A stretch of DNA of 64,000 nt from Pseudomonas sp. Tri1 (GCF_017968885.1 NZ_CP072913.1:4138001-4202000), one strand, 5' to 3'. Counted from the first letter of the stretch, positions 16,106-26,120 are shown. Notes: generated from the sequence alone by a model not told the origin. Translations and numbers: made by a program.

Positions 16106-19100
16106 ATGCCGCAGTTCTTTATCGACCGCCCGGTGTTCGCCTGGGTGGTCGCGTTGTTCATCCTGTTGGCCGGTGTGCTGGCCCTGCCACAACTGCCAGT
16201 GGCGCAATACCCCGATGTCGCGCCGCCGCAGATCGAGATCTATGCCGTATACCCGGGCGCTTCGGCGCAGACCGTGGACGAAAGCGTGGTCAGCCTGATC
16301 GAAGAAGAACTCAACGGCGCCGACAACCTGCTGTACTTCGGTTCCCAGAGCAGCCTGGGCAGCGCGACCATCACCGCGACGTTCCAACCCGGCACCAACC
16401 CGGAATTGGCCCAGGTCGACGTGCAGAACCGCCTCAAGGCCGTGGAGTCGCGCTTACCGCAAGCGGTCACCCAACAAGGTTTGCAGGTAGATAAGGTCTC
16501 GGCCGGTTTCCTGCTGCTGATCACCCTCACTTCCAGCGACGGCAAGCTCGACGATGTGGCCCTCAGCGACTACCTGGCGCGCAACGTGATGAACGAGATC
16601 AAGCGTCTGGACGGAGTCGGCAAGGCCCAGCTATACGGCGCCGAGCGAGCGATGCGGATCTGGATCGACCCGCAGAAGCTGATCGGCTTCAACCTCACCC
16701 CAGCCGACGTCAATGCCGCCATCGTGGCGCAGAACGCCCAGGTCTCGGCCGGCAGCATCGGCGACTTGCCGACGCGAACCACTCAGGAAATCACCGCGAC
16801 CATCCTGGTCAAGGGCCAACTGTCGACCCCCGAAGAGTTCGCCGACATCGTGCTCAAGGCCAACTCCAACGGCTCGACCGTACGCATCGGCGACGTGGCA
16901 CGCGTGGAAATCGGCAGTCAGGAATACCAATTCTCCACCCGGCTCAATGGCAAGCCTTCCACCGCTGTCAGCGTGCAATTGTCGCCGGGGGCCAACGCCG
17001 TGAGCACGGCGACCCTGGTGCGGGCGAAGATGGACGAACTGGCGCGCTATTTCCCGGCTGGCGTGGCGTACAAGATCCCGTACGACACTTCGCCCTTCGT
17101 CAAAGTCTCCATCACCAAAGTGATCTATACCCTTGGCGAGGCAATGTTGCTGGTGTTTGCCGTGATGTTCCTGTTCCTGCAGAACATCCGCTACACCTTG
17201 ATCCCGACCCTGGTGGTACCGGTGGCGCTGATGGGTACCTTCGCGACCATGCTTGCCCTGGGTTTCTCCATCAACGTGCTGACCATGTTCGGCATGGTCC
17301 TGGCCATCGGTATCCTGGTGGACGATGCCATCGTGGTGGTGGAAAACGTCGAGCGAATCATGGCCAGCGAAGGGCTATCGCCCAAGGAAGCGACGCGCAA
17401 GGCGATGCAGCAGATCAGCGGGGCGATCGTCGGCATCACCCTGGTGCTGGTGGCGGTGTTTATACCCATGGCGTTCATGCAGGGTTCGGTGGGCGTCATC
17501 TACCGGCAGTTCTCGCTGTCCATGGCCACCTCGATCCTGTTTTCAGCGTTCCTCGCGCTGACCCTGACGCCGGCCCTTTGCGCGACCTTGTTAAAGCCCA
17601 TCGCCCAGGGCGAACACCACACGAAAAGCGGCTTCTTCGGCTGGTTCAATCGACGCTTCGATCAATTGGGCGATCGCTATCAGGGCTGGGTGGCCTATGC
17701 GCTCAAGCGCAGTGGTCGGTATCTGTTGATCTACGGCGTGCTGCTGGTGGGCATGGGCCTGCTGTTCAGTCGCTTGCCCTCCTCCTTCCTGCCGGTGGAA
17801 GACCAGGGCTACACCATCACCGACATTCAGTTGCCGCCTGGCGCGAGCAAGAACCGCACGGTGCAGGTGGTCGAGCAGATCGAAGCCCACAACGCCGGCG
17901 AGCCAGGGGTGGGCGACAGCACCGTGATCCTGGGCTTCAGCTTTTCCGGCAGCGGGCAGAACGCCGCGCTGGCGTTTACCACCCTCAAGGACTGGTCGGA
18001 GCGTGGCAGCGACGATTCGGCAAGCGCTATTGCCGACCGCGCCAACCAAGCCTTCAGCCAGATCAAGGATGCCATGGCCTTCGCCGTGCTTCCGCCGCCG
18101 GTGGATGGCCTGGGGACTTCCAGCGGTTTCGAGTTCCGCCTGCAGGATCGTGGCGGCCTCGGCCATGCCACGCTGATGCAGGCCCGCAGCGAGTTGCTCG
18201 CCGCGGCTGAAAAGAGCCCGGTGCTGATGAACGTGCGCGAAAGCGCCCTGGCCGAAGCGCCGCAGGTGCAATTGGAGGTCGATCGCAAGCAGGCCAATGC
18301 CCTGGGCGTGTCCTTTGCCGATGTTGGCAACGTCCTGGCCACCGCAGTGGGTTCGGCCTACATCAACGATTTCCCCAACCAGGGACGCATGCAGCGGGTG
18401 GTGGTCCAGGCCGAAGGCGACCAACGCAGCCAGGTGGCCGATCTGTTGAAGATGCATGTACGCAACGACGCCGGGAAAATGGTCCCGCTGTCAGCCTTCG
18501 TCCAGGCCAAGTGGACCCAGGGGCCGGCACAACTGACCCGTTACAACGGTTACCCGGCCATCAGTATTTCCGGTGAACCGGCGCCAGGCCACAGCACCGG
18601 CGAGGCCATGGCGGAGATCGAACGGCTGGTGGCCCAGGGGCCAGCGGGGCTGGGACAGGAATGGACCGGGCTGTCGTTGCAGGAGCGCCTGTCCGGCAGC
18701 CAGGCGCCGATCTTGCTGGGCCTGTCGTTGTTGGTGGTGTTCCTGTGCCTGGCGGCGTTGTACGAGAGCTGGGCGATCCCCACTTCGGTGCTGCTGGTGG
18801 TGCCACTGGGGGTACTCGGCGCGGTATTGGCAGTGTCGTTGCGCGGCATGCCCAATGATGTGTTCTTCAAGGTCGGGCTGGTCACCATCATCGGCCTGTC
18901 GGCCAAGAACGCGATCCTGATCATCGAGTTTGCCAAGAGCCTGCATGACCAGGGCCATGACCTGATCGAGGCAACGCTTGCGGCCGCACGCCTGCGCCTG
19001 CGCCCGATCATCATGACCTCCCTGGCCTTCATCCTCGGCGTGGTGCCGCTGGCCATCGCCACCGGAGCCAGCTCGGCGAGCCAACAAGCCATCGGTACCG

Positions 19101-19204
19101 GTGTGATCGGCGGGATGATTACCGCTACCTTGGCGGTGGTGTTCGTGCCGGTGTTTTTTGTGGTGGTGATGAAGCTCGTGCGCAGATTCGGCAAACACCA
19201 CTGA
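16106..19204 (+). CDS. RND multidrug efflux transporter, HAE1 (AcrB/MexD-like)
   Basis: 1,032 residues, the usual length for hydrophobe/amphiphile exporters. The N-terminus FFIDRPVFAWVVALFILLAG and PVAQYPDVAPP are family signatures; the proton-relay Asp pair lies in GILVDDAIVVVENVERI on the fourth helix, and the second half has GLSAKNAILIIEFAK. Sequence resembles MexD more than MexB or MexY by eye, but I would not name it. It forms an operon with the adaptor gene upstream. Substrates are probably amphiphilic drugs, dyes or plant compounds; this is inferred from the family only. Confidence 0.94.
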   Translation: MPQFFIDRPVFAWVVALFILLAGVLALPQLPVAQYPDVAPPQIEIYAVYPGASAQTVDESVVSLIEEELNGADNLLYFGSQSSLGSATITATFQPGTNPELAQVDVQNRLKAVESRLPQAVTQQGLQVDKVSAGFLLLITLTSSDGKLDDVALSDYLARNVMNEIKRLDGVGKAQLYGAERAMRIWIDPQKLIGFNLTPADVNAAIVAQNAQVSAGSIGDLPTRTTQEITATILVKGQLSTPEEFADIVLKANSNGSTVRIGDVARVEIGSQEYQFSTRLNGKPSTAVSVQLSPGANAVSTATLVRAKMDELARYFPAGVAYKIPYDTSPFVKVSITKVIYTLGEAMLLVFAVMFLFLQNIRYTLIPTLVVPVALMGTFATMLALGFSINVLTMFGMVLAIGILVDDAIVVVENVERIMASEGLSPKEATRKAMQQISGAIVGITLVLVAVFIPMAFMQGSVGVIYRQFSLSMATSILFSAFLALTLTPALCATLLKPIAQGEHHTKSGFFGWFNRRFDQLGDRYQGWVAYALKRSGRYLLIYGVLLVGMGLLFSRLPSSFLPVEDQGYTITDIQLPPGASKNRTVQVVEQIEAHNAGEPGVGDSTVILGFSFSGSGQNAALAFTTLKDWSERGSDDSASAIADRANQAFSQIKDAMAFAVLPPPVDGLGTSSGFEFRLQDRGGLGHATLMQARSELLAAAEKSPVLMNVRESALAEAPQVQLEVDRKQANALGVSFADVGNVLATAVGSAYINDFPNQGRMQRVVVQAEGDQRSQVADLLKMHVRNDAGKMVPLSAFVQAKWTQGPAQLTRYNGYPAISISGEPAPGHSTGEAMAEIERLVAQGPAGLGQEWTGLSLQERLSGSQAPILLGLSLLVVFLCLAALYESWAIPTSVLLVVPLGVLGAVLAVSLRGMPNDVFFKVGLVTIIGLSAKNAILIIEFAKSLHDQGHDLIEATLAAARLRLRPIIMTSLAFILGVVPLAIATGASSASQQAIGTGVIGGMITATLAVVFVPVFFVVVMKLVRRFGKHH

Positions 19205-19209
19205 AAACT

Positions 19210-19365
19210 GTGGGGGCGAGCTTGCTCGCTAAGGCGTCAGGTCAGTCAATATTGAGTTGGCTGACACACCGCTTTCGCGAGCAAGCTCGCTCCCACAGGG
19301 GATTTGTGCTGAACATGAACCTTGCGACCAGCACCGAAACACTGTGGGAACGAGCTTGCTCGCGA
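19210..19365. repeat. Three-unit REP cluster
   Basis: Forward unit (variant) 19210-19231, reverse unit 19275-19296, forward unit 19344-19365. It fills the gap between the convergent RND pump and aruH genes and may act as a transcription barrier or mRNA stabiliser. Confidence 0.9.
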
Positions 19366-19391
19366 TGGGGCCTTCGAATTCAGCCCGTTTC

Positions 19392-20579
19392 TCAAGCCCG
19401 TCGCTCCTGCAACAACCCCGCCGTGCACAAGGCAATCCGCTGGCAGGCATCTGCCAGTTTCACCTGGTCCACCACCAACCCGATGCGGATATGCCCCGCC
19501 GCACTTGGCCCGAATGCCTCGCCGGCCAGCACCGACACGCCATAACCGTCCAACAGTCGTTCGGCAAAGCCCTGGGCATCGAGGCCGGTCTGGCGCACGT
19601 CGACCATTACAAACATGCCGCCATCAGGTCGCACAGGCCGCAGGCCAGGACAAGCCTCCAGGGCCGCGCAGACCAGGTCCCGGCGCTGGCGATACTCCTC
19701 GTGCATCTGCGCCACTTCAGGCAAGTCCTGCTCCAGCGCTACCTGGGCGGCCCGTTGCACGAAGTCCGGCAATCCGAACAGCATGCACAGGGACAGGTTC
19801 GCCAGGTGCTCGGCCAAAGATTCGGGGCCGATGGCCCAACCAATGCGCCAACCGGTCATGGCATGGGATTTGGACAGGCTGTTGAGGGTCGCGGTGCGTT
19901 CGGCCATGCCCGGCAGGCTGGCGGGGCTGATGTGTTCGCCTTCGTACAGCAGGTCACTGTAGACCTCGTCACTGATCAGCCACAGGTCATGCTCGATGCA
20001 CAACTGCGCCAGCGCTTGCCAGGTGGGTAACGACAGGCTGGCGCCGGAAGGATTGTTGGGGCTGTTGAGCAACATCGCCCGGGTACGCGGGGTAATCAGG
20101 CGAGCGACATCCGCCGGTTCGACCCGAAAGCCATTTTCCGGGCGCACCGCCACCGGCACCACTTTCGCCCCGCAGGCACCGAACACCGCTTCGTAGGTGA
20201 CATACATCGGCTCGGCGACAATCACTTCATCACCGGGATCGAGCAGGCATTGCGCGACCGCATACACTGCGCACTGCGCCCCTGGCAGCACGGTGACATG
20301 CTCGGCGCCCACCGGCTGGCCACAGCGCCGACGATGACGCCGGGCGATGCTGGCGCGCAACGTGTACAGCCCACGGATATCCGAATAATGGGTTTCCCCG
20401 GCACGCAGGCTAGTCACCGCGGCATCCACGATGGCGCGCGGTGTGTCGAAGTCCGGGTCGCCCACCGATAACAACAGTACGTCCATGCCCTGCTCGCGCA
20501 GGGCCAGCGCCCGGTCGTGAATCTGCCAGGCGGCGGCGCCATCGCCGGTGATGCGTTGGGTCAAAGCTGAAAAGCGCAT
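19392..20579 (-). CDS. aruH: Arginine:pyruvate transaminase (AruH)
   Basis: 395 residues, fold-type I PLP aminotransferase. The PLP lysine is in LNSLSKSHAMTGWRIGW. Other elements are GDPDFDTP near residue 45, LPGAQCAVYAVAQCLLDPGDEV, MLLNSPNNPSGA, ISDEVYSDLLYEGEH and the C-terminal GVSVLAGEAFGPSAAGHIRIGLV. These closely match P. aeruginosa AruH, which converts L-arginine and pyruvate to 2-ketoarginine and alanine in the arginine transaminase pathway. The decarboxylase gene aruI and the regulators aruRS, which accompany it in P. aeruginosa, are not adjacent here. The ATG at 20579 matches the family start MRxS..TQRI. Confidence 0.85.
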   Translation of the reverse strand: MRFSALTQRITGDGAAAWQIHDRALALREQGMDVLLLSVGDPDFDTPRAIVDAAVTSLRAGETHYSDIRGLYTLRASIARRHRRRCGQPVGAEHVTVLPGAQCAVYAVAQCLLDPGDEVIVAEPMYVTYEAVFGACGAKVVPVAVRPENGFRVEPADVARLITPRTRAMLLNSPNNPSGASLSLPTWQALAQLCIEHDLWLISDEVYSDLLYEGEHISPASLPGMAERTATLNSLSKSHAMTGWRIGWAIGPESLAEHLANLSLCMLFGLPDFVQRAAQVALEQDLPEVAQMHEEYRQRRDLVCAALEACPGLRPVRPDGGMFVMVDVRQTGLDAQGFAERLLDGYGVSVLAGEAFGPSAAGHIRIGLVVDQVKLADACQRIALCTAGLLQERRA

Positions 20580-20621
20580 GTACGTCTCCTGATTGCGCGG
20601 TGTCCAGCCCACAACCCTATC

Positions 20622-22247
20622 TCAAATCACAAAGCGCGCCACCATCGCATTCAAACCCACCGCCAGGCGCGACAGTTCGTGGCTCGCGTCGCTGGTCTGT
20701 TGCGCGCCGCTGGCCGACTGGGTGGCCAGGTCGCGAATGTTCACCAGGTTGCGATCCACCTCGCGGGAGACCTGGGCCTGTTCTTCCGAGGCACTGGCGA
20801 TGACCAGGTTGCGTTCGTTGATCTGGAGGATCGACTGGGTGATCTGCTCCAGGGCCACGCCGGCGGCCCGGGCCATTTCCAGGGTGCTTTGGGTGCGCTG
20901 GTTGCTCTGTTGCATCGATTGCACCGCTTGACCGGTACCGTTCTGGATGCCGGCAACCATTTTTTCGATTTCCTGGGTCGATTGCGCGGTGCGATGGGCC
21001 AAGGCCCGGACTTCGTCGGCCACCACCGCAAACCCTCGTCCGGCCTCCCCGGCACGGGCGGCTTCGATGGCGGCGTTGAGAGCCAGCAGGTTGGTCTGTT
21101 CGGCGATGGCGCGAATCACGTCCAGAACCTTGCCAATGTCACGCCCCTGGACCGCCAGGCCTTCGATCATCGAGGCGGTGGCCTGCACGTCGTGGGTCAT
21201 GGTCTGGATCGCCTCGACGGTTTCCACCACCCGCGAGCGACCTTCCTGGGCCGCCTGGGTCGATTGGTTCGAGGCTTCGGAGGTAGACACTGCGTTACGG
21301 GCAACCTCCTCGACAGCGGCGGTCATTTCGTTGACGGCGGTGGCGGCCTGTTCGATTTCGTTGTGCTGCTGTCGCAGGCCACGGGAGGATTCCTGGGTGA
21401 CTGCGCTCAGCTCTTCGGCCGCCGCCCCCAGTTGGGTGGCGGACCCGGCGATCTGCTCGATGGTCTGGCGCAGGCTGCCCTGCATGGCGGCCAGGGCCTG
21501 GAGCAACCGGGCAGGCTCATCCTTGCCATCGTCGGCAATGACCTGGACCAGGTTCCCACCGGCAATCGTCCGCGCCGCCTCCAGCGCCCGGTTGAGCGGT
21601 GTGACGATGCTGCGGGTCAGCAACAATGCCAACACGATGGTGGCCAATGCAGCGATGATCGAGACGATGATGATGCCGGTGATGGCGCTGTTGTAGTTCT
21701 CACCCGCCTTGGCCGATGCTTCGCCGGCGCCCGCCACGTTGATTGCGATGAGCTTGTTGAGCTGCTCACCCATCAGGTCGGTGCCTTCCTTGATGCGCGT
21801 ATTGATGTGGGTGCGCAATTGGTCGACCTTATCCTGGCGCGACAGCTCCAACATTTCCTGCTGGGCTTGCAGGTATTTTTCCAGGGTCGCCGAAAAGACC
21901 TTGTATTGCTCGGCTTCTTCCGGGGTGGCCGGCAGCGCGGCGTAACCGCTATTGGCCTTGTGCAGTTTTTCCACCAGCACACCGATACGGGTCTCTGCCT
22001 CTTTCAGGCTGGCCGGATCGCGGTTGACCAAAATCCGAAACGAGAGAATGCGCATACGCAGAACGCTTTCCAGCACGTTGCCCAAGTAGCCGACGCTGGG
22101 CACTTGGTTCTGCTCCATATTCAACGAAGCCTGGCGGATGACTGACATGCGGCTGGCGGCGAACACCCCGAGGGCGACCACCAGCAAGGCAATGAAGGCG
22201 AAGCCGAGAAAGGCTCGTGGGGCGATATTCAGGCTACGTAGGGACAT
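20622..22247 (-). CDS. Methyl-accepting chemotaxis protein with periplasmic four-helix sensor
   Basis: 541 residues. Helix 1 (about 12-32) and helix 2 (about 190-212) bracket a periplasmic, mainly helical ligand domain of about 155 residues. HAMP and methylation helices follow, and the signalling tip reads [39 protein letters not shown]. The ATG at 22247 precedes the first helix. There is no C-terminal CheR-binding pentapeptide. A GCCGATAA box of FliA type lies upstream (22328-22335). Ligand unknown. Confidence 0.92.
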   Translation of the reverse strand: MSLRSLNIAPRAFLGFAFIALLVVALGVFAASRMSVIRQASLNMEQNQVPSVGYLGNVLESVLRMRILSFRILVNRDPASLKEAETRIGVLVEKLHKANSGYAALPATPEEAEQYKVFSATLEKYLQAQQEMLELSRQDKVDQLRTHINTRIKEGTDLMGEQLNKLIAINVAGAGEASAKAGENYNSAITGIIIVSIIAALATIVLALLLTRSIVTPLNRALEAARTIAGGNLVQVIADDGKDEPARLLQALAAMQGSLRQTIEQIAGSATQLGAAAEELSAVTQESSRGLRQQHNEIEQAATAVNEMTAAVEEVARNAVSTSEASNQSTQAAQEGRSRVVETVEAIQTMTHDVQATASMIEGLAVQGRDIGKVLDVIRAIAEQTNLLALNAAIEAARAGEAGRGFAVVADEVRALAHRTAQSTQEIEKMVAGIQNGTGQAVQSMQQSNQRTQSTLEMARAAGVALEQITQSILQINERNLVIASASEEQAQVSREVDRNLVNIRDLATQSASGAQQTSDASHELSRLAVGLNAMVARFVI

Positions 22248-22327
22248 TGGAAGACCTCGCGACGATTGAGTCGAGCATCCATGCCATAAGCGCACTGGTT
22301 GAAATAATTGTCGGTACGCCTAACTCG

Positions 22328-22354
22328 TTATCGGCTGGGCTTTAGGCTTTTTAC
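22328..22354 (-). promoter_or_regulatory. Candidate FliA (sigma-28) promoter of the chemoreceptor gene
   Basis: On the minus strand the sequence GCCGATAA (complement of 22328-22335) is a perfect sigma-28 -10 element, preceded 13 bases upstream by TAAAA (consensus TAAAG about 14 upstream). It lies about 80 bases before the chemoreceptor start codon. The -10 match is exact; the -35 spacing is one base short. Confidence 0.5.
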
Positions 22355-22403
22355 AGGGGGAATTGTAAAAATATTTCGCGAGGCTTTTGTGGCGAGGGGA
22401 TTG

Positions 22404-22516
22404 ATCGTTCCCACGCTCCTGCGTGGGAATGCATCCCGTGACGCTCTGCGTCACCTTCCAGAAGCGGAACGCGAAGCGTCCCTGGCGACATTCCCACGCA
22501 GGAGCGTGGGAACGAT
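22404..22516. repeat. 113-base compound palindrome
   Basis: Perfect 28-base inverted repeat: left arm 22404-22431, right arm 22489-22516. Each arm is itself a hairpin (TTCCCACGC...GCGTGGGAA), and the interior holds another hairpin, GTGACGC TCT GCGTCAC at 22438-22454. This is a separate family from the REP units. It sits in the 358-base gap between the chemoreceptor and glycerate kinase genes. Confidence 0.85.
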
Positions 22517-22606
22517 CGATATGTATTTTCAGCCTTAAAAATCACATAGTTGTGATTTGCTCCATGAGAGCTTGCTCCCTCGCCACGGGTACAATGCCGG
22601 ACCGCT

Positions 22607-23743
22607 TTACCGGGCGGCCACCCGCCAAAGCCGGGCGATGTCCTGGGCTCGCTCACTCAGCAGGCGCGAGGCATCGGCACAGGCCTCTTGCAGCGTCATC
22701 GGCCCGCTGGCCAGGGCAAAGGCTGCGTCGATGCCGTGCTCGTACAGCGCCTGGTAGCCATCCCCCAGCGTGCCGGCGATGACCAGCACCGGTACGCCAC
22801 GCTGGCGGGCAATGCGGGCCACGCCAAAGGGGGTTTTGCCACGCAGAGTTTGAGCGTCGAAACGGCCCTCGCCGGTAATCACCAGGTCTGCGCCGTCGAT
22901 CGCCGCAGCCAGCCCGGTCAATTGGGCGACGACTTCCACGCCGGTACGAAATTGGGCACCCAGGAACGCCTTGGCCGTGAAGCCCAGGCCACCGGCGGCG
23001 CCGCTGCCCGGCTCGTCACGTACATCCTTGCCCAACGCCTGGGCACAGTGTTCGGCAAAATGCCCCAGGGCCCGGTCCAGTGCCTGCACCTGCTGGGCAG
23101 AGGCGCCCTTCTGCGGACCGAAGACCGCAGATGCGCCATGGGGCCCGCACAGCGGGTTATCGACATCGGCGGCGATCTCGAAACTGACCTGGGCCAGGCG
23201 CGGATCCAGACCGCTCAGGTCAATGCGCGCCAGGTTCGCCAACGCCAGGCCACCGGGTGGCAGCGGTTGCCCGTGGGCATCGAGCAATACCACGCCCAGG
23301 GCCTGCATCGCACCGCCACCGGCATCGTTGGTGGCGCTGCCGCCGATCGCCAGGATCACACGCCCGGCGCCCTCATCCAGGGCGGCGCGAATCAACTCGC
23401 CCGTGCCATAGGTGCTGCTGGAACAGGCATCGCGTTGCCCGGGTGGCACCAACTGCAAGCCACTGGCTTCGGCCATTTCGATGATCGCGGTACGGCTGTC
23501 GGGCAACCACCCCCAGCGCGCCTCGACGGCGACGCCCAGGGGGCCGCGGACCCGGGTGCGACGCCACTCACCGTTGCAGGCCGCCAACACCGATTCCACC
23601 GTCCCCTCCCCGCCATCGGCCATCGGGCACTTGATCAACTGCGCATCCGGCCAGACCTGGGCCAGCCCTTGGGCGATGGCATCGGCTACACCCTGGGCGC
23701 TGAGGCTGTCCTTGAACGAGTCGGGGGCGATGATTATTTTCAT
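22607..23743 (-). CDS. Glycerate 2-kinase (GarK/GlxK family)
   Basis: 378 residues, typical length. N-terminal MKIIIAPDSFKDSLSA, MADGGEGTVESVL, the IGGSATNDAGGGAMQALG loop and LVITGEGRFDAQTLRGKTPFGVA are family signatures. It phosphorylates D-glycerate with ATP, feeding glyoxylate or glucarate breakdown into glycolysis. The ATG at 23743 begins the first strand directly; the longer frame is not supported. It stands alone here, without the tartronate semialdehyde reductase or hydroxypyruvate isomerase genes that often accompany it. Confidence 0.92.
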   Translation of the reverse strand: MKIIIAPDSFKDSLSAQGVADAIAQGLAQVWPDAQLIKCPMADGGEGTVESVLAACNGEWRRTRVRGPLGVAVEARWGWLPDSRTAIIEMAEASGLQLVPPGQRDACSSSTYGTGELIRAALDEGAGRVILAIGGSATNDAGGGAMQALGVVLLDAHGQPLPPGGLALANLARIDLSGLDPRLAQVSFEIAADVDNPLCGPHGASAVFGPQKGASAQQVQALDRALGHFAEHCAQALGKDVRDEPGSGAAGGLGFTAKAFLGAQFRTGVEVVAQLTGLAAAIDGADLVITGEGRFDAQTLRGKTPFGVARIARQRGVPVLVIAGTLGDGYQALYEHGIDAAFALASGPMTLQEACADASRLLSERAQDIARLWRVAAR

Positions 23744-23889
23744 ATTGTTCTCCGGTTCCGATCCACAGCATGCTGCCAGCTGACCGCAGCCATGACGCCG
23801 GTCCGCCGCACAAAAGACACCGGGCATTATTGTTCAATTTCACAAACATTGGTTTGACCGGAAGATTCAGGTCAAGGCTGCTGGCCTCA

Positions 23890-24045
23890 TCGCGAGCACG
23901 CTCGCTCCCACAGCTGGCCTAGGGTGTACACAGATCCTCGGTTCACCACAACCCCATGTGGGAGCGAGCTTGCTCGCGATAGCGGTGTATCAGCCGACAT
24001 CAATGTCGGCTGATCTGACGCCATCGCGAGCAAGCTCGCTCCCAC
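23890..24045. repeat. Three-unit REP cluster
   Basis: Reverse unit (one substitution) 23890-23911, forward unit 23958-23979, reverse unit 24024-24045. The last two form a standard REPIN. The surrounding 394-base gap between divergent genes holds nothing else I can identify. Confidence 0.9.
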
Positions 24046-24138
24046 AGTTGATTTGGGGATGTTTGAGAATTGTGTTTGATCCCTGCGGTGGTTCTGGGGT
24101 TTGATTGAGGCTTTCCCCATGGATAAAAGGATCTTGTC

Positions 24139-25152
24139 ATGAGCTATCGCACGCTAGGCCATTCCGGGTTGCAAGTCTCGACGTTGACCCTGGGCACGAT
24201 GATGTTCGGCGAACAGACCAGCACCGAGGATTCGCTGCGAATCATCGACAAGGCCTGGGACCAGGGCATCAACTTCATCGACACGGCGGACGTCTACACC
24301 AACGGCCGCTCCGAAGAGATCGTCGGCGAGGCGATCGCCAGTCGCCGCCAGGAATGGGTGCTGGCCACCAAGGTCGGCTTCGGCCCAGCGGACGGTGTGC
24401 CCAACCGCAGCGGCCTGAGCCGCAAGCACATTTTCAACGGTATCGAGGCCAGCCTGACGCGCCTGGGCACCGACTACCTGGACATCTATTACCTGCACCG
24501 CGAAGACCACAACACGCCATTGCAGGTCACGGTGTCGGCCATTGGTGATTTGATTCGCCAGGGCAAGATTCGCTATTGGGGCCTGTCGAACTACCGGGGC
24601 TGGCGCATCGCCGAGGTGATCCGGCTTGCCGACAGCCTGGGCATCGACCGGCCGGTGATCAGCCAACCGCTGTACAACATCGTCAACCGCCAGGCGGAAA
24701 CCGAGCAGATCACCGCCGCGCAGAACTATGGCCTCGGCGTGGTGCCTTTCAGCCCCCTCGCCCGTGGCGTGCTCAGCGGCAAGTACGCGCCGGACGTGGC
24801 GCCGGACGCCAACAGCCGCGCCGGTCGCCAGGACAAACGCATCCTGGAAACCGAATGGCGGGTCGAGTCCCTGCGTATTGCCCAGCAGATCCAGCAATAC
24901 ACCCAGGGCCGGGGCGTGGGCATCGTCGAGTTCGCCATTGCCTGGGTGCTGAATAACAGCGCGGTGACCTCGGCCATCGTCGGGCCGCGTACCGAGGAGC
25001 AGTGGGACGCCTACGCCAAGGCGCAGGCGGTGAAGATCACGGCGGAGGATGAAGCCTTCATCGATTCGCTGGTGACACCGGGGCATGCCTCGACGCCGGG
25101 GTTCAATGACGTGGGGCATTTCGTGTCGGGGCGAGTGCCGCGTACGTCATAA
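24139..25152 (+). CDS. Aldo/keto reductase
   Basis: 337 residues, (beta/alpha)8 NADPH-dependent oxidoreductase. The catalytic tetrad is visible: Asp and Tyr in DTADVYTNGRSE, Lys in VLATKVG, and His in YYLHREDH. The cofactor-binding end includes VPFSPLARGVLSGKY and SAIVGPRTEEQ. It resembles general-stress/YghZ-type reductases rather than sugar-specific ones; the true substrate is not evident. It is followed 42 bases later by a RarD-like transporter on the same strand. Confidence 0.92.
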   Translation: MSYRTLGHSGLQVSTLTLGTMMFGEQTSTEDSLRIIDKAWDQGINFIDTADVYTNGRSEEIVGEAIASRRQEWVLATKVGFGPADGVPNRSGLSRKHIFNGIEASLTRLGTDYLDIYYLHREDHNTPLQVTVSAIGDLIRQGKIRYWGLSNYRGWRIAEVIRLADSLGIDRPVISQPLYNIVNRQAETEQITAAQNYGLGVVPFSPLARGVLSGKYAPDVAPDANSRAGRQDKRILETEWRVESLRIAQQIQQYTQGRGVGIVEFAIAWVLNNSAVTSAIVGPRTEEQWDAYAKAQAVKITAEDEAFIDSLVTPGHASTPGFNDVGHFVSGRVPRTS

Positions 25153-25194
25153 CTTCGTTGAGTCAACAGAACACCCTTTGTGGCGAGGGTGTCG

Positions 25195-26103
25195 ATGACC
25201 GCCCTCAAGAGAATCATCGTGTCCAAAGGCATCGCTCTATCGGTCTCAGCCTCTGCGCTGTTCGCCGTCATGTACTACTACACCTCGCTGCTCTCACCGT
25301 TGACCGGCCTGGAGATTTTCGGCTGGCGCATGCTGCTGACGATGCCGTGCATGACGGTGTTCATGCTGGTGGCCCGGGAGTGGCACCTCGTCACGCAACT
25401 GGTCCGGCGCCTGATCGCCGCGCCACGGTTGTTGGTCGCGGCGATCGCCTCTTCGGCGCTGATGGGCGCGCAGTTGTGGCTGTTCATGTGGGCGCCGCTC
25501 AACGGCTACAGCCTGGACGTGTCGCTGGGGTATTTCCTGCTGCCGCTGTCGATGGTCCTGACCGGCCGCATCGTCTACGGCGAACGTCTGTCGTACCTGC
25601 AGAAAGTCGCCGTGTTCCTCGCCGTCCTTGGCGTGTTCAACGAGTTGTATCAAGTGGGTGGGTTTTCCTGGGCTACCTTGCTCGTGGTACTGGGTTACCC
25701 GATCTACTTCATCCTGCGCAAACGCCTCAAGACCGACAACCTGGGCGGGCTCTGGCTGGACATGACGCTGATGCTGCCACTGGCGCTCTGGTTCGTGCAG
25801 AGCGGTGAGCAAGGCTTCAATGTTTTCGATCAATACCCCAGGCTGTTGCTGCTCATTCCGGTGCTCGGGGTCATCAGTGCCTCGGCGCTGGTGACCTACA
25901 TACTCGCCAGTCGTTTGCTGCCGTTCAGCCTGTTCGGCCTGTTGAGTTATGTCGAACCGGTGTTGCTGCTGGGCGTTGCGCTACTGTTGGGCGAAAGCAT
26001 CCAGGCCAGCGAATGGCTGACCTACATCCCCATCTGGATGGCGGTGGCGGTGCTGGTGTTCGAAGGGTTCAAGCACCTGACACGGCAGCGACGCCGGGCC
26101 TGA
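25195..26103 (+). CDS. RarD-like EamA-superfamily transporter
   Basis: 302 residues, about ten membrane helices. The N-terminal signature KGIALSVSASALFAVMYYYTSLLSPLTGLEIFGWRMLLTMP and LNGYSLDVSLGYFLLPL match the RarD branch of the EamA superfamily. RarD proteins confer chloramphenicol sensitivity in some species; their physiological substrate is unknown. ATG 25195 is favoured over a GTG at 25180 because GAGGG lies a few bases before it. A REPIN and a terminator follow. Confidence 0.85.
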   Translation: MTALKRIIVSKGIALSVSASALFAVMYYYTSLLSPLTGLEIFGWRMLLTMPCMTVFMLVAREWHLVTQLVRRLIAAPRLLVAAIASSALMGAQLWLFMWAPLNGYSLDVSLGYFLLPLSMVLTGRIVYGERLSYLQKVAVFLAVLGVFNELYQVGGFSWATLLVVLGYPIYFILRKRLKTDNLGGLWLDMTLMLPLALWFVQSGEQGFNVFDQYPRLLLLIPVLGVISASALVTYILASRLLPFSLFGLLSYVEPVLLLGVALLLGESIQASEWLTYIPIWMAVAVLVFEGFKHLTRQRRRA

Positions 26104-26120
26104 GCGCACCACCGGCCCCT

